From: Lunasporangiospora selenospora | Lineage: Eukaryota; Mortierellomycota; Mortierellomycetes; Mortierellales; Mortierellaceae | Direction: 5' to 3' | Assembly: GCA_015680635.1 (NCBI GenBank) | Contig: JAABOA010000168.1 | Span: 1-21,699 of the forward strand | Length of the DNA stretch: 21,699 bases | Part shown: piece after piece, positions 20,001-21,699 of the stretch | Numbering within the stretch: position 1 is the first letter of the stretch | Layout: each line of letters starts with the position of its first letter | The notes under the pieces: generated by a model | Seen by the model: the letters and a program-made list of their open reading frames with translations, nothing else | The model's database searches: none | Told to the model about the DNA's origin: nothing | Position numbers and translations under genes: made by a program

Positions 20001-21699
20001 GCCAGAGAGGACAAGGTTAAAAAAAGGATTCACTAACCGCTAGTGGATTGCCCCTCAACCTCTTCTAAATAAGTGGCCGGGATCATGCCCGTCTGACCCT
20101 TGTCATTGCGGGCGCGCCACCATACGGGATCCGGCTTTTCCAAAATCTCAATCTCATCGTCAACCTCGAGTGTAAGTTCCTCGCTACTCTGTCCCGTGTA
20201 CGAATACAAAGCCTTCGCACGCGAGATCGGGGTTTCTAAAAGTTGGAATCGATGATGTCGAAAGGAGGATTGGAGTTCAAAGGGTTAGCATGTATAAGTA
20301 GAAGTGAAAATAGTTCGAGTGAAATATCATCAAAAGCAAATGTATCAAAAGGGGGAAATCATACCGATGGCGACTGGTTGACCAGGTATATACTCCTCAA
20401 GATAAGATGATGGCAACATGCCTATGGCGCCAGCCTCCGTTTGCACACGCCACCATTGGGGATCAGGTTTTTCAAGAACTTCCACAATGTCTCCACGCTC
20501 AACAGAGATTTCTTCTTGGCCCTGACCTGCATAAGAGAACAGTGCCTTTGCCTTGAATGTATCTAAGGTCAATAAAGAGATACCATCATGGTAATTCCAG
20601 GAGAAAAGGCAGTGCGGAGTCAGATCCAGTCAACTATTGTTTTTTGCCACCTTGGCTGACAAGCCCATCCTAGCCCATTGAAAATCATAGTATCAACAAG
20701 GACTACAAACCTGCAATCTGTTGAATATAAGTCTTGGGGAGCCAACCCTTGGCATTCTCATCATTTTCCGTGACACCGTAAACCCAATCAACATTTGAGC
20801 TGTCCTTGGGCTGGAAGACCTTAATGTAGTCATTCGCCTCAAAGCTGATCTGTTCGGGTGCCACCGCGCTATAGCTCCACAGGGCCTTGGCACGATATCC
20901 CGAGGAGAAATCAACCTTGGCCTCAATAGGCTCTTCTGCGCTAGTGGAAGGAGCACCAGTAGCAGTCACCGATAAGGCTGAGGTTTCTGGCGATGAGACC
21001 ACTGCTGCAGTGGCGACTGGGGCAACTTCTGGGGCAGGCACTGGAGCAGGCAACGCAACAGGGTCGTTGGGAGCATGGCTAGCCAAGCGACCAAACCAAT
21101 CTGTGCTCTCACGGCGGCTATCGTGGTCAATGGCAAAGGATTTTGGTTCCTCTCGGCCAGTGGGGATACCAGAAGATTTCTTCAAGGTAGGCATTCCGTT
21201 GGCAAACATTCCGCCCAATCCAGGCATACCGACCGGCTGAGGGGCAGTCTTCTCCTCAGAGCGAGGCGCCGACGCAGACGACGATGACGAGTTTTCCTCA
21301 CCCACAATGCGACCTACAAAACATAAGAATAAATACCTGGCTGTTAGAAAAAGACATTGACAGCAACTACACAAGCGACGCAGTGAGCCATGAAAACATA
21401 CCAACTCCCTTGACCCCGCTAGAGTCGCGTGTAGTGGCCTTCTTCAAGCGGAAACCCGCCTGAATTTGGCCCAAAAGCGCGCCGCGATCACCTGCAGGGG
21501 GTCGAGGTGCCTGAGATGACGCGCTTTGGCCAGCTTGTGGCATGGGGGGTGGTGGGGGGATGCCACTTCCTCCGGTAGGCATGGGAGGAGGAGGAGGAAT
21601 GTTGCCTCCAAGAGTAGGCATCGGTGGTGGTGGTGGAATGTTGCTTCCAGGAGCAGGAGGTGGAGGAGGTGGAGGAGGAATGTTGCTACCAAGGGCAGG
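17044..21699 (-). CDS. Intersectin/Pan1-like WH2-SH3-DH-PH-C2 protein, 3' part
   Basis: Endocytic scaffold and probable Cdc42 exchange factor at actin patches. The gene continues beyond the right edge. Visible exons: >21699-21402, 21313-20711, 20562-20365, 20235-20038, 19768-18795, 18693-18595, 18494-18330, 18235-17554, 17448-17257 and 17171-17044; phases agree, giving 1178 residues in the window. Order: IPPPPPMP repeats; a WH2 actin-binding motif ([19 protein letters not shown]); a verprolin-like [15 protein letters not shown]; three SH3 domains (ALWSY, ALFSY, ALYSY); an acidic Glu/Asp/Ser stretch; a DH domain ([20 protein letters not shown], then [20 protein letters not shown]); a PH domain ([20 protein letters not shown]); and a C2 domain ending MSYRVL. 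The DH-PH-C2 order and motifs match intersectin-long. The exon starting at 19768 uses a CAG acceptor about 60 nt after a T15 run with no earlier AG except the adjacent GGAG. EH domains, if any, lie outside the window. Confidence 0.9.

Overview
The window looks like nuclear DNA from an early-diverging (non-Dikarya) fungus, possibly a Mortierella-type species. Genes are split by short introns of about 70-150 nt with GT..AG borders and visible CTAAC branch motifs (for example in the MED17 introns). Intergenic regions are short, and the gene content (CMTR1-type cap methyltransferase, ZW10, long intersectin with DH-PH-C2) is not that of yeasts. The lineage is inferred from gene content and style only, not from a database search.

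Layout. 1-548: a TC microsatellite and a small intronless F-box gene (+). 549-3177: a 2.6 kb stretch without a supported gene, holding a GC-rich island, a hairpin and a long purine-rich tract. 3178-4698: POLR3E/RPC37, a Pol III subunit (-), 4 exons. 4699-4965: a probable bidirectional promoter. About 4966-6996: CMTR1, the cap 2'-O-ribose methyltransferase (+). 7383-10341: MED17, the Mediator head subunit (+), 6 exons, with an apparent one-base frame break in a G6 run. 10342-11226: intergenic. 11227-12115: ALG14 (+), interrupted by a 57-N assembly gap over its most conserved motif. 12272-12834: a decayed hAT DNA transposon derivative with 40-bp inverted repeats, a C-terminal transposase fossil and a 73-bp nested unit. 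12969-16649: ZW10 (-), 13 exons. 17044 to the window end: the C-terminal 1178 residues of an intersectin/Pan1-like protein (-), 10 exons visible, running off the right edge.

Working together. POLR3E, CMTR1 and MED17 form a run of RNA-synthesis genes: Pol III core, mRNA cap and Pol II Mediator. ALG14 (ER N-glycan precursor), ZW10 (Golgi-to-ER vesicle tethering) and the intersectin (endocytic actin and Cdc42 activation) belong to the membrane system. This is proximity of housekeeping genes rather than proof of an operon-like unit. I found no CRISPR, toxin, phage or biosynthetic system. The most notable items are the verprolin/WH2 plus SH3-DH-PH-C2 architecture of the intersectin, its duplicated symmetric SH3 exons, the composite hAT element, and two sequence defects that will corrupt automatic gene models (MED17, ALG14).
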